Positions 45,844 through 57,727 of a stretch of 64,000 nt of DNA are shown here, piece after piece. This stretch comes from Megascapheus bottae (lineage: Eukaryota; Chordata; Mammalia; Rodentia; Geomyidae), in contig JANJXV010000100.1 of NCBI GenBank assembly GCA_024803745.1, positions 620,001 to 684,000 of the forward strand, given 5' to 3'. The position numbers and the translations under genes were made by a program. Positions within the stretch are counted from its first letter, which is position 1. The number at the start of each line of letters is the position of its first letter. The notes below the pieces were generated by a model that saw nothing but the letters and a program-made list of their open reading frames with translations, was not told the DNA's origin and searched no databases.

Positions 45844-46942
45844 ACAAGACAAGTAACCAAAAAACCATATACTTTTTAAAAAAATACTATGCCTCGAGAT
45901 ATATGTTTTCATAATTTGTTTCCAAGAGACCATTTTTTTTGGTAAAATGATTGCACACGGTGATCTTATCATTTGTTTGAAATCTACAAATAAAACTTTT
46001 TAACAACATAAAAACAAATGGACATTCAAGTGTGGAGTAGTAAAACTGGTAGAACATGGAGACTAACGCCTCCCTCTTGAACCTCAGCCCGGCCCAGCAG
46101 AACTACATGCATGTCTGTAAAAGGCTGCAGCAGTGCGTTGGGCATTGATCTGGGTGTTACCAATAACAAGGCAATTCCAAGACAGACATGTCCAATATAG
46201 AGTCTGCAAGCCGTGAAAATGGATCTGTATCTCTTATCATCAGTACATGATCTGAGTCCCCCACCAGAATATAAACTCTGAGGGATTATGTTTGCCACTA
46301 TTTCTATTCACTGTTACATCTTCAACTGCTAGAACACAACTCTTAACCAATGTTGGCTGCCTTAGGAAGCCTGAGGCTCTGTAGTCCAAACACAGACAAC
46401 ACCGAGAACATTTCCATAATTTGTAAATGTGCAGTGAGGCAGCAGGCATACACTGGGGAGGATCTTGAAGAATTGTCAGCCAGGTAAGTGGTGAATGTTG
46501 TAGGTGAGAAGCAAAAGCTCAGAGAAGGACATGGATGACCCAAGAAGACACACAGTTCAGTTGGAGCCGGAGAAACCTTCCTTTCCTAAGCCATGGCTCA
46601 GGCTTTCCTTCTGTTTTTGCTATCGGCCAGCACCTTAGAGATGGAATCTCCCTTATTACTGGGACGTCTAAGGGCATCTGGCTTTGTGGTTCAGAACAAA
46701 GTGAGCGTTCAATAAATGCTGACAGATCAGAGTACAGGAAAGGAAAGGAGAATTCCCAGAAGATCAAAAGGCAGCCTGCACTTTCAGCTAAAGTCAATCA
46801 CACCACCTGGAAGGACTGACTTAATTTTGAAGCGTTAACTCTCACTGGAGAAAAGTTCATGAGGAAGAAAGTAGGACTCTACCTACATGACTTCCAAGGA
46901 ATGAAAAAGTAAACTCCAATTGGCTATAAAATGAACAAGAGA
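45844..46942. other. Unique; possible MIR tail 46495-46560
   Basis: 'AAAGCTCAGAGAAGGACATG' with 'AAGACACACAGTTCAG' weakly fits a MIR 3' region. Frames of up to 94 codons are featureless. Confidence 0.35.
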
Positions 46943-46970
46943 ATGAGTGTGCGTGTGTGTGCGTGTGTAT
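46943..46970. repeat. Short GT/GC alternating tract
   Basis: GTGTGCGTGTGTGTGCGTGT-type sequence, alternating purine and pyrimidine, much shorter than the 41.6-kb run. Confidence 0.85.
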
Positions 46971-47139
46971 TTACTGACTTGGACAACAGAAAAGTCCAGA
47001 ATTAGGATGGATTTCAAGTGTGGTTTGCTACAGAGAGCCAAAACAGAGTTGAGTTTACTGTTTTGCAGCTCTGTTTCTCTGCAGTTCTCTTATCCATGTC
47101 TGCACAGTGGTTTCCATCATTGTAGAGTCCCAGAGAAAA

Positions 47140-47285
47140 GCACTGTACACTCCATGGTCCTCACCAAATATCCAAGATTCACTATGATTGGATGGGCTTA
47201 TGTCACTCATCTACCCTTGAACCAATCACCTACACCAGAGAAGGGTTAGAAGCTGTTGATTGGCTGGGCTGAGTCATAGTCCATA
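47140..47285. repeat. Ancient CCAAT/ATTGG-rich interspersed relic
   Basis: 'ATGATTGGATGGGCTTATGT', 'CTTGAACCAATCAC' and 'GTTGATTGGCTGGGCTGAGT' repeat a pattern common in old mammalian repeats. The family is not named because it was not searched. Confidence 0.5.
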
Positions 47286-47507
47286 AACATAGTGTCAGAT
47301 AGAAAGAGGGGTAGGGAAATGACCTCCACAAAATGATCACTCTTTCAGTACACTAAGTAGTTAGGCGAGGCTAAACAGCTTCCAGGGACTCTCAAAATAG
47401 GAACAGAATTTGAGAAACGGCTAGTTAAAAAAATAATTTTCCCTACCAAACATTATTGTTCCACATCTCTTGCTAAAGTATGGGGATATAGAGTTAAAAA
47501 TCTTGAT

Positions 47508-47568
47508 CTTTCTTTCCTTTTTTTCCTTCCTTCCTTCCTTTCCTTTCCTTCCTGTCTCTCTTTTCTCT
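47508..47568. repeat. (TTCC)n-type pyrimidine tract
   Basis: TTCCTTCC and TTTCC units followed by TCTC. Confidence 0.9.
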
Positions 47569-47569
47569 A

Positions 47570-48121
47570 TCAATTATAACATAAAAGTATTTTCAGAATA
47601 GTTAAGACTAGACTAGGCAAACTCAAGCCTGTTGCAAAGAAAATATCATCCACGTATATAAAAACTGAAATAAGAGAGAAAAAAAGAAGGCTTGATCTAT
47701 ACCCACACAAAAGAAATAAATAGCATTGTTTTGGTGTCGTTTTTCTCCTAACATCCTCTCTTTGAATATCATACATATACAAGAGGAGGAAAAAAATCTG
47801 CAATGATAAGTGAACTCCTTGGCAGAGTTCTTCTAGTCCTGTAATATCCGACAGGTTCATGAATGCCATGGACGGAACCAACCATTTTCTCCATTCCCTT
47901 CTGCATGTCTTCATTCCACTGAAGACGGCCTCACACCCAGACAGACTTCTAACACTTTCTCGTCCTGCTCTTGTCAGACAGTGACTCTGCTGCTGAGCGT
48001 TCTGGCAGAGCAGGCACACTGTGGACAGGAGCCTCTCCTTTTCCCACTGATACCCGCTGCAAAGAAAGCTTTTTATATCACTTCTGAGACACTTGTTTAA
48101 GGTTTGTGCTGAAGTCTGCAA
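47570..48121 (-). other. 183-codon open frame, unrecognised
   Basis: Longest frame in the window. I recognise no domain; the C-terminal third is hydrophobic with leucine/isoleucine runs, and a poly(A)-like region supplies lysines. Inside it, at 48057 (minus strand), lies a plausible splice acceptor: TTTCTTTGCAG followed by CGGGTATC. It could be a chance frame, an untranslated exon or a very old coding remnant. No matching upstream exon or clear promoter is seen. Confidence 0.2.
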
Positions 48122-50424
48122 ACCAAGCAGACAAGTGCTCAGATTCAGAACTCAGCAATCCCAGCAACGATGAGCTGTGGGGAGTTGGGGATTGTCGGAA
48201 CTCATGGGATGTTGGAATCTATGTGGGTTCCATTACATGATGAGGCTTGTTCAGGCAGGGAACCCGAGGGGGCCCCTATGCTGTGTGATGGGATGACAGA
48301 AAGAAGTGCCTAGCACCAACCCCAGGAATAGACAACATGGTAGATAACAGTGAAGAGTTCTTTTAGAATGTAGCAGCAAGAAAGAGGTGCCGGATATGTG
48401 TGGTCATTTATTAGTTGTTTTTTTTTTTTCAAATTCGCTCAAGGAGGGGAAAAAAGTGAGGTGCAGATGGATTGGCTAGTGTATCTGACAAAAATAAAAA
48501 GAGGACTGGTTTGAGGCAGGAATGGATCCAAGGATGAAATTGTGGGTGTGAGCACTGTGTCTCTCCATCTCTTAGATGGAGTGGCCTGGACTTATGTTCA
48601 TGTTCCGCACAGGCTTTCTCCAAGTGGAGGGAAATGTTTGGGGTCCCCCGGGGATCCCAGTCACCATTCTTCATTCAGCTTTGTGATATGCAATGCTTTC
48701 TTCTCTAGCAGAAATTCTAGGGAATTGCCAGAGGAGTGCTCTGATTGGCCTGGCTTAAGTAGAAAACCAACTTTTGGAACTAGAGGACTGGGGTGGCATG
48801 ACATGTCAGTCTTGGGGTGCACATCTTCCTTAAGAGTAAGGCCGCCCAATTTAGCACGTAAAAAGTTACAGTGTAAGTATGGATTACACGTGATTCCTTC
48901 TCGGGGAGAAATCTGAAACAGGGTGTCTTATGCTTTCTGAACAGTAACTGGGAAAATCACCAGGTTCCCCTGCCAGGGAAGAGAAGGATTAATTCATAAA
49001 GCGCATACATTGGGTAAACCAAGAAACTATTGTCCTTTGGCTCCGTTTCTCTTGGACTTTTTTTCCCCATGCTGATAAGAACTTACAATTTGATGGGGAA
49101 AACTAGAAACTATGAACCAATGCTTCTCTGCTTAAAAAAAAATAGAAAAAAGCTCCAGAGATTATGAGTTTGGTGGGATGTTAATAGTTCTTAAGTATAA
49201 CAGGAGTCCTGTGACCCAAAAGGCTTTAAGGAAAGAGGGGATGAACTCAGCTAATCAAATTTATCTGCTATGAGACTGTCCATTTCCAGAGTGAATTTCC
49301 CAGGGGGAAAAGGACCATGGAAACGCTTCACACAGAACAGCTTTCTGGGACTTGGATTTTGCAGAAATCATAACAAGGGCCGGGGCCAAGTGCTAACTAG
49401 CTTTATCATTAATGGGATGGATATGACACACTAAATCCTCTAGATTACTCCAGGGTATGTTTAAAGGACAAAATAAGAGGAAGTATTGATTCCAACTGTT
49501 TTCAACCATAACTAAGATGCAGGGATTGCAATGCCTCCTCCATACAAATAAAAATGTCCATCACCCAAACACGTGGACGTGTGTCCTAGACAGCCTGGCC
49601 AAGCCAAGTTCCATCATCTTTTTTTTTTTGCTTTGTGTATTAGCTCCTAAATTATACCTCCCAGAATGCATTGCATCAGGAAATGGCACCAATTTCTTTT
49701 GCACTCAAAGAAGGGCGCTCTCCCACTTTAGACATACCTCCCATCCCACAGATCTCTAATTTTTAGTGCTTAGATTTTGTTTTTGTCTAACATCTGGCCT
49801 GTCTTTTATTTTCACAAATTCACAGAAATCAAGAGCTGGAGGGTTGGGAGTAAAAGGCTTTTATTCCTCTCTGCTGCTACTGTTTTGTACTTTTCTCAAT
49901 GACACAGTATTCTGCATTCCCAAGGAGCTCTCGGCTTCTTATTTTAATGCTTGTCAACCTCTGCCCCTCTGCCAAGTTTCTTCTAAGGAACAGCATCCAG
50001 AATGCTTCCATTTCCTTTGTACACCCCCCCCTCAATTCTCCACATTCTGTTTGCTTCTCCACATCCCATTGAAAATTGGATACTGGGAGTTGCCTGCTAT
50101 GATAATGAACCATTCATGTTTCAACTTGAAAAGCCATTTAAGATACCTGTTTTCATTAGTAATTATAGATAATTGCTATGGTGGATAGTTTTTTCCCCCT
50201 TTAATTATGGTACAGAAAAAAAAGTCTTTAAGAAATGGAGCAATTAATTTCCTGAAACCTTACTGAGAGCAAAGTATGATGTTAGCCCTCACTTTGGGAA
50301 GTATTTGTATGTAATTGGGCTTGGCTGCTTGCAAGGGCAGGGTGGGGGGGGGAGAAGTAAATTATATTCTAGAATCATCTCTATCATATCTCAGACATGA
50401 ATGACTATTTTTAATATTTTTTGC
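48122..50424. other. Unique sequence, no gene
   Basis: About 2.3 kb. Frames of 124 (48542-48916) and 140 codons (49766-50188) show no domain; the latter is cysteine/phenylalanine-rich, as expected of T-rich DNA. A (CT)-poor, SINE-free stretch. Confidence 0.45.
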
Positions 50425-50600
50425 CTGAGTTCACTCATTCATTCTACAAACACATGTTGAATGATTTTCGTGGGCCAGTAGCCTTATCAAACACTGAAAG
50501 TGCAATGACTACTTATTCATCTACTTATTCATTCAACAATTAGATAATTGCTATGCACAAAGCACTAGTATTTAAAAACAGATTGCAATTGTGAAGGTTC
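50425..50600 (+). repeat. L2/MIR-class ancient relic
   Basis: 'CTCATTCATTCTACAAACAC', 'GTTGAATGATTTTCGTGGGC' and a second 'CTTATTCATTCAACAATTAG' fit the common 'CATTCATTCAACAAATATTTATTGAGC' wording. Confidence 0.5.
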
Positions 50601-50804
50601 GGTATGACTAGGCAAATCAGCTCTCCTAAGGGGAAAAAAAATGTTCCTGTTGTCTGAGTTTGTATTCCACATCTAAGGTGGTTTTGTTTTTAATTGCATT
50701 TACATCAGGAGCAATCTACATACTTATCGAGAGTAAGAAAGTGGTTACATGAATCATTGCAATCTACAGCCATTAATAAGCAGATAAAAGGTATTGTTAT
50801 ATAT

Positions 50805-50868
50805 AGGATATAGGATAGGTGTGTATAAATGTGTTTATATAAGTATGTATGTGAGATATACATATATA
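50805..50868. repeat. AT-rich (TATATG)-like tract
   Basis: Irregular TA/TG units bordering the LTR-like element on its left. Confidence 0.75.
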
Positions 50869-50869
50869 A

Positions 50870-51414
50870 TGAAATGGGGAGGCTGGGTCCAGTCGGGGCC
50901 ATCTTGGCCATATAGTAGACAGGGAATTGGGTTTAATTGATGCCATCTTATCTTCATGGTGGAGGAAGGTGATATCCTACCTCCTAGGGGAGAGGCCTGC
51001 CTGAATTCCTAGAGACTGGGGTGGAGACCTGGATGACAGGTGAGTGGACCTGTCAGTCCTATGCCTTGAACTTGAGAGACTCTTGAGTTTCCTGTGACCC
51101 TGCTCCTGACACTACTTTGACCAAGACCAGTTAAGGTGCCCTGACACCAAGCCTTATGTCCTGTGTCTCCTGGCTCCTGGCGCTTCTCCAGTCACCACGG
51201 CATCCTACTTCAGCTCTCCTTTGGGGTTGATCTGGCTTGTCGGTATTGTTTTTCTATTCTTCCTTTCCTCCCCTGCTCTCATGGCTCAGTTTTCTGACAG
51301 TGTTAAGTATATTTGAGGGGCTACAAGTCTTTGTGACAAGACCTGGCTCTCCAATAAAGAATCCCAATTCAGCTGCTCAAAATGTGGCTTCTCTGTTTCT
51401 CAAGATTTATAACA
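50870..51414 (+). mobile_element. LTR-like element, probably a solo LTR
   Basis: A GC-richer 545-bp block in AT-rich surroundings. It begins TG (TGAAATGGGGAGGCTGGGTC) and ends CA (TTTATAACA). It holds a 'GGGGCCATCTTGGCCATATA' segment typical of endogenous retrovirus LTR U3 parts and a polyadenylation signal AATAAA at 51353-51358, about 60 bp before the end, where an LTR would carry it. No primer-binding site or internal gene follows, and no convincing target duplication was found. The class is unclear. Confidence 0.5.
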
Positions 51415-51419
51415 ATAGA

Positions 51420-51635
51420 AAAAAGAAATATATATCTCACACATATCCTATATATCTCAGCACATCACATGTATCTTATATATATACTATATATGCACAT
51501 AAGACACATATCATATGTATGATATACACCCAATGTACAGCATGCATTTCTTCTAAGGTCATATGATATATGCTATAGTGGCTATCATATATATACATAT
51601 GATAAAGATAAGTTATATATGTAATTATAGATATT
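51420..51635. repeat. AT-rich dinucleotide-like tract
   Basis: TATATATC, CACATATC and TATGATATAC words, degenerate rather than a clean microsatellite. Confidence 0.75.
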
Positions 51636-51649
51636 AAATTCCTGAATGG

Positions 51650-51842
51650 GGCCGAGAGTTTGGCCCAGTGGTAGAGTGCTTGCCTAGCATGCACAAAGAC
51701 CCGGGTTTGATTCCTCGGCACCACATACATAGAAAATAAAAGCCAGAAGTGGTGCTGAAGCTCAAGTGGTAGAGCTCTAGCCTTGAGAAAGTCCAAGGAC
51801 AGTGCTCAGGCCCTGAGCTCAAGCCCAGGACTGGCAAAAAAA
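51650..51842 (+). mobile_element. IDL-Geo SINE, recent insertion
   Basis: ID-like head with 'CCCAGTGGTAGAGTGCTTGC' and 'CCGGGTTTGATTCCTCGGCA' (A- and B-box regions), A-rich joint, full Geo half and A tail. A perfect 14-bp duplication AAATTCCTGAATGG flanks it (51636-51649 and 51843-51856). A good reference copy for the family. Confidence 0.96.
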
Positions 51843-51856
51843 AAATTCCTGAATGG

Positions 51857-53848
51857 TGGGGGGGGGAATCTACTTTTAAGCAGTTCTGCAGCAAGCAATC
51901 ACAGGCTCTGACCTTCCCAATCAATAGCCACACTTTCAGCTCCTCACATAGCTCAGCCCCGGGGCACCCATCTGCGCCTGGAATCCAGAGGCCCACAGTA
52001 GGAGGAACCGAACAGCCCCTGAAGAGGACATTTCACTATCCATCAACTTCAAGAGGCCTCCCCAGAGTCCCTAAATTCCTCCACAGCAAAGTGAGTGGAA
52101 TTTTAACCAGCTGCTTGCATGAGGAATCTATGAATATGCAACCCTCCCTCGCTTCCCTGGATTGGGGAGGGGGAGGTGAAATATCAAGAAACAGAGATAA
52201 TTGGGCCCTTACATTTGATATTCTCAGCTGTTGTTCACGGTTGGTGCAGGTTTCCTGCCTAGCAAGCTTGTGAGAGATTTAGGTCGAGGCAAATACCATG
52301 GGTATTATCCATTAGAACAAGATCAAAAGGAAGGAGTGCATTTTTTAAAAGTCCAGTGTGCAACATGATTACTTGATGGTACTGTTAATTTTCTTCTGTG
52401 TTTTGTAACCTCTCTAGAGAGGAGTTTGCAAATACCCCGTGTTTCCATTATCCTGGGGCCAAAACAAGCCTGGGCTTACTGCATCGTAGGAGGTGGGATT
52501 CTGTGGCTCGTCATGGCGTCACCATCTCCATCATCAGAGATGGAGAAAGGTAAGGCTTCTCCGCAGGTGAAGTTACCTGGGATTGCTGATAGACTGAATG
52601 CAACCTGACAGAGCCTCCAGAAGCAACACTGACCTTGCTGCAAAGTAGCCAGCTTCTCTTCTTTCTCTAGGCAACCAGGCCCATGTTTTCACGGTTTGGA
52701 GGGATGGATTGGACCCAGGATGGGTGTGTCACTCTGGGCCAGCCAATCAAAGCATCTCTTTCTCTCTGCCATGGTGATTGGATGGAAGTTGCTTATACAA
52801 GCTATTCAGAACCAATGAGAATGTAACTGGGACTGCTGTAAGGAAAATCAACCTGGAACCAGTCACCTTACCTGTTCTCCCCTCCCCAACCACAGGAAGA
52901 ACTCACACCACAGATCAGTGGACTTCTCTTTCTCTCTGCTTCCCAGCTTCCACAAGGTAAGTGGCATTGTCCTGCCACATTCTCCCAACTAAGATTTATG
53001 TTCAGCCTCCTCTCAGGCCCAACACCAAGGACCAAGCCATTTCCTCCTTTACATCATTTTACCAAGTATTTTGCGACCGTAACAGAAGGCTGGCTAAGGC
53101 AGACGCTCAGGACTGCAATACCAACTCTAAGAAGAAATTTAATAAATGTTACCATCAGGATCTTGGTAACACCCCCTCAAATACTTCATTTGCTGCGAGA
53201 ATATGATTTCTTAACAGAAGCAGAAGAGGTCCTAGACGGAATTGGGCTCTTCAGCATCAGTACAAAACTACTTCTGCCTTCCCATTTCCATCAAGCACCT
53301 CAATACCACACTGTTTTTGGAAGCCCAGGCTTGGAAATGAGGTTTCTGATTTACTTTTCAATTTGCACTCAGAGGAATGTGTCATAGCCGTGGGTCACTT
53401 GAGTCACTCAGGTGCTTCCCGGAATAATGCCCAGGATGGGGGAGGAGGGGTCCTTTGGAATTGTGCTTTTGCAAAAAGTGACATCACTGAAAAGTTATCA
53501 GCAACACTTCCTCAGAGATACCAGGAGAAGCTGTATTGTTTAGACAAATGCTAATCATTGAGGCCTCCTGCAAATTAAGAGGAAAAAGTGATAAGAAAAA
53601 AAAACATCAAGAAAGGATCAGTGTACATTTGTAACTAGTTTTTGCAGGAAGATGTGGCCCTGACATCACTGCAGATGCAGGGGACCAGGAAGGGCAAGAG
53701 AATTGGCAGGTGGCTGTCATCCAGTTGGCCTGGCCTGACACTGTCACAGACAAGCATATTTTGCTTGTCTGTGGAAGGCTTGGGATCTTTTTTTGGATCC
53801 TGATTTTTTAAATGCTCACAGTCCCCTGAAAAAGACAAAGTCTTTCTG
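51857..53848. other. Mostly unique; CCAAT/ATTGG relic at 52720-52840
   Basis: 'GGCCAGCCAATCAAAGCATC' and 'ATGGTGATTGGATGGAAGTT' match the relic near 47.2 kb. The 129-codon frame at 52998-53387 shows no domain. Confidence 0.4.
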
Positions 53849-53860
53849 ATAAGGATTTTT

Positions 53861-54134
53861 TTGTTGTTGTTTTTGTTGCTGTTTTGTTTTTGTTGTTGTC
53901 AGTTGTGGGGCTTGAACTCAGGGCCCAGGCACTGTCCCAGAGCTCTTTTGCTCAAGGCTAGCACTCCACCACCACGAGCCACAGCTACATTTCCAGTTTT
54001 TGAGTGGTTTATTGGAAGTAAGAGTCTCAAGAGGACTTTCCTGCCCAGCGTGACTTTTAATTGTGATTCTCAGACCTCGGCCCCCAGAGTAGCTACGGTT
54101 ATAGACATGAGCTACTGGAAGCACCTGGCTTCCA
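53861..54134 (-). mobile_element. B1-Geo SINE with (TTG)n tail
   Basis: The tail has turned into TTGTTGTTG units (53861-53899). Geo complement, linker 'GGTTTATTGGAAGTAAGAGT' and B1 head follow. A 12-bp duplication ATAAGGATTTTT flanks it (53849-53860 and 54135-54146). Confidence 0.92.
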
Positions 54135-54332
54135 ATAAGGATTTTTAAATGATGTTACTTTTAAGTTGTTTTTGCCTCAAAACAAGTGAGGGGAAAAAAT
54201 GGCAGATCACTGGACCAGTTGAAAATACACCAGACAAATGCAAAAGGATCAAAAGCATGCTCATAGCAAGTCCGTCAGATAAAATGCAATTCAAGGTCAA
54301 AAGCATACATTTTTCCAAATGAGAGATCCCTT

Positions 54333-54484
54333 AATTATTTATATATTTATTATTAATATTTATTCATATATTTGATAACATATTATATGTAAGATGTAAC
54401 ATATATAATTATATATTATATTCATATAATTTGTATGTGACATAATGTACTAGGTATCATTATAGATTATATGTATATATCTGT
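54333..54484. repeat. AT-rich tract
   Basis: TATATATTATATT-type sequence with many short inverted repeats. Confidence 0.85.
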
Positions 54485-55020
54485 GATCTTTGACCCAAAC
54501 TAATAGAGTAATAAAACATTCTGTACCTAAAGGAAGAGCATAAAGGAAAGAAATTGGGGAATGTTAGAATATGCCCCAATATGGGAGGAGGTAAAAGAAT
54601 GCTAATGGGGCCTTACTATGAAATACTATGCAGGGATTAGAATGATCTACCTATGAACTATAGCACTCGAATGACTTGCTATTGTTGGAGACTTCCCACG
54701 TCTGGACATGCCTTCTGTCCTTCTGTGAGTGATCAGCAACCACAAAACAATTGACATGGAGACAGGTAGCTTATCTCCCTGCCCTCTTATAAGTCAAAGT
54801 CTGTCCCGGAACACCAAATAGGAAGCTCACAGTGAGATAGGGCTTAGACGAGATGTCACCTGGGGGTATTTACTTCCATTCCACCTTCTGTTTGCCCTCT
54901 CCTACTGTTCTTGCTCCAACATAGGTGCATCTGGAGAGCAGGTCTCAAATGACCACATGCACAAGTCCCGAGTGCAAGCTCTACTCCACAAAGCACAAGC
55001 CAAGGCAGGCTGCCACAAAG
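54485..55020. other. Possible old L1-type fragment (54560-54690), rest unique
   Basis: 'GAAATACTATGCAGGGATTA' resembles the old LINE phrase also seen at 16700, and comes from the same orientation. The remaining part is unassigned. Confidence 0.35.
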
Positions 55021-55235
55021 TGATGGACCCTAATGATGACGACAGCACTATTTACCATGTTGATATATGAGCATACTATGGGATGCTCAATGCCTTACGT
55101 ATTTGTTTTTTCATATTCTCACGAACGTCTCCATAGATAGTCACGAGGAATCCCTATTTTGTAGAGGATGAACTGAAGGCTGGAAGAAGAAATCTGAATT
55201 GCCCGAGTTCATGTTGTCACAAGTTAGCAAAGCAA
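55021..55235 (+). repeat. MIR relic
   Basis: 'GCCTTACGTATTTGTTTTTT', 'CCTATTTTGTAGAGGATGAA' followed by CTGAAGGCTGGAAG, and 'TGCCCGAGTTCATG' keep MIR order. Confidence 0.6.
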
Positions 55236-55339
55236 GTCTTTGCTCCCAGTTGATGCTGCTCAGAGACCAGCAAAGAAGCGTCCACTCTCCAAGGTCAACT
55301 AACGCACCTCCAGACCTGCAGTACCACACTTTGATGCTG

Positions 55340-55586
55340 TAGGTTGGGTTTGGTTTGGGTTCTGTGCCCGTAATGGGGCTTACACTCGGGGTCTGGGTAT
55401 GTTGTCTCTTAGCTTCATCACTCAAGGCTAGTGCCCTCCCACTTGAGCCACTTCTGGCTTTCTGTTGGTTAACTGGAGATGAGAATCTCACAGACTTTAC
55501 TCTGCAGGCTGGCTTTGAAAGCCAATCCTCAGATCCCAGCCTCCAGAGCAGCTAGGATTATAGGTGTGAGCCATTGGCAACTTCGT
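55340..55586 (-). mobile_element. B1-Geo SINE, older
   Basis: Geo complement 'GGGGCTTACACTCGGGGTCT', linker 'GGTTAACTGGAGATGAGAAT' and B1 head 'GCAGCTAGGATTATAGGTGT'. Confidence 0.88.
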
Positions 55587-57225
55587 TGCAAGTACTAAGT
55601 TTTAAAAAGGTTATCTCACATATTTCGCTGGGCCTTTGCATGTATCATCATCTTCATTCTTGCCACACTCCTGGGAAATGAATCGCATCCTCCCTTTCCA
55701 CAAATAGGAATGTGGAAAGGTGAGAAGCTTTGCGACCAATGAGATGATGGCGGCTCGGATCCGAAACATGTGGGCTCTCTGCCTGGCCTCTCCCACCCTT
55801 TCCTCAGGTGTTATTGGGCTTCTTTTCCAATAACCAAAGAAACCAAACTTCACCCCGACAGAAGAACTAAAACAAAGCTGATTTCTCCTTACTTCCCCTA
55901 ATTCCTGACATCATAGATAAATAAAAAAGCAGTAATAAACCTGTAGGTCCTCACCTCTTAACTGATTTAAGTCCATTCCGAAAGTTACCAGGGGTGGAAA
56001 TGAAATTATCTGTTTCATGTTTGTAATCTTGGGAGAGAAGGGGACAGTCTGAAATTGGTGTTGTAAATTGGGATCCATTTGTGTTAGCCAGGTAAGAAGT
56101 CAGCTCGTTTTCTATTTTTTTTAATAATTTCCACAAATTTCCTTTTTGTTTTATTCTTGTGTCGATCTCTGTCTCTGTCTCTCTTCCTTCTCTCCCTTTT
56201 CATGTGCCCTCTCACATTTTCACTTCCTATAAGAGGGATCACTGTGCCTGCACTAACATGTGCTATAAAAAAAAAGCCTTTAAATGTGTATGTTGTTAAA
56301 TGAAAAGAAATCGCATCTACATCTGCCTGTGTGTCCTTGAGGTTGAAATTCCCTTTTAAAAGAGAGAATTAAATGATAAGGTTAGAGGTCTCCCGACTCC
56401 TCATAATTCTGTCTGTGATTAAAAGCCAATAGTTTCATTATTTTGGTGATGTTCTGGGGTTTTGGGGACTTAATTCTGCCTTGTAAATTGAGGTCAGCAA
56501 GCTAGAAGAAAACTGAAAATCCTCTGGGCTCGCTGCTATGTTCCCGAGACCAGAGTCGCTATCAGCTCTGTCCTAATGAATCTCCACTCTATTAAGTGGT
56601 TATTTGGTCTTGAAATAGGTCATTTGTAGCTCCTTCTCACTCAAGAACAGAAGGCAAACTGTTAGAGAAGAACTGGAAGAACAGAAGGTGGATTGAGACT
56701 GAAAAGGGCTCTCCTACCAAGGGCTCCATTTAATGGACTCAGAATAAAGTGCTCTGGGATGGATGGGTCTTACTGTCTAGGAGAGGACCAGGGAGAAGGA
56801 TGGAGGAGGGGTGGGGTGGGGGGGGAATCTGATCAAGATGCCTTGCCTGCATACACAGGTAGGTCAAAATGAATCCCTCTGTACAACTAATTAAAGTTAA
56901 TTTTAAAGTTAGTGTGTGGGGGGGTGGGGGAGAAAGATTGTGTTGAGGTGTTTTCAGTAGGATGCTGAGAGAACTCTGACCCAGAGAAAAGGAAGTTCCT
57001 GAGGAATATTAAGTGAATGGTACCCAAGAGTACAGATTGAGGAACATTTAGGAATTTTTAAAAAATGAGCTGTTGGTAATTAGGCAAGAAATCTCCTCAG
57101 GTGGTCGCATGAAATATATTACCCAAACTGAGACACTCAAAAACAAAAGGGAAGGCCATGCATCATTCACAGGAACTACCCCAGACACACTGGAACTAAA
57201 TAATACTATAAGAAAATGAGTTTCA
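55587..57225. other. Unique; possible conserved block 56380-56660
   Basis: The 56.38-56.66 kb part is repeat-free with several TAAT words and a 'CTCTATTAAGTGGTTATTTG' NK2-like AAGTG site. G-rich runs occur at 56808-56825 and 56917-56930. No gene is seen. Confidence 0.35.
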
Positions 57226-57427
57226 GGACTGGGAGCATAGCCTAGTGGTAGAGTGTTCCCCTAGCAAACACGAAGCCCTGGGTTTGATTCCTCAGTTCCA
57301 CATATACAGAAAAAGCCAGAAGTGCCTCTGTGGCTCAAGTGGCAGAGCACTAACCTTGAGCAAAAAGTGTCCAAGGACAGTGTGCAGGCCCCGAGTTCAA
57401 GCTCCAGGACTGGTTAAAAAAAAAAAA
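57226..57427 (+). mobile_element. IDL-Geo SINE
   Basis: Intact head, joint and Geo half with 'CCTTGAGCAAAAAGTGTCCA' and a 12-A tail. An 8-bp duplication GAGTTTCA flanks it (57218-57225 and 57428-57435). Confidence 0.92.
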
Positions 57428-57727
57428 GAGTTTCATGTGTACTGTTTAGGCCATAGGGTGCAGGCGTACTTTCAGCTCCTATTCCTGGGCCAAAAGCAGA
57501 CATTACTAATGGATTGTGACTTCTGTCCCTTTAAACTGGACTGTGGTCTCAAATCCATTCTCAACAGAGCCTCCCTCTTCTTCCCTACAAATCCATAGGC
57601 AGGAGCAGAGGGGAACAGATCTTTGTGGTCATTAACAACATTTATTTCCACTCTGTTCCTTTCCCCCCCCCGCCCCTTTTAATCCTCCCATTTTTCTCTC
57701 TTTAGAATCTAGAATTCTATATCGCAC

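Noticed and set aside
49766..50188. 140-codon plus-strand frame
   Set aside because: Composition is that of T/C-rich DNA (Phe, Leu, Cys, Ser); no domain.
51353..51358. AATAAA as a gene polyadenylation signal
   Set aside because: Lies where an LTR carries its own signal; no transcript features around it.
51634..51996. Minus-strand frames with the wording SSGPEHCPWTFSRLELYHLS, also at 61966-62187
   Set aside because: The shared peptide is the translation of IDL-Geo SINEs, not a gene family.
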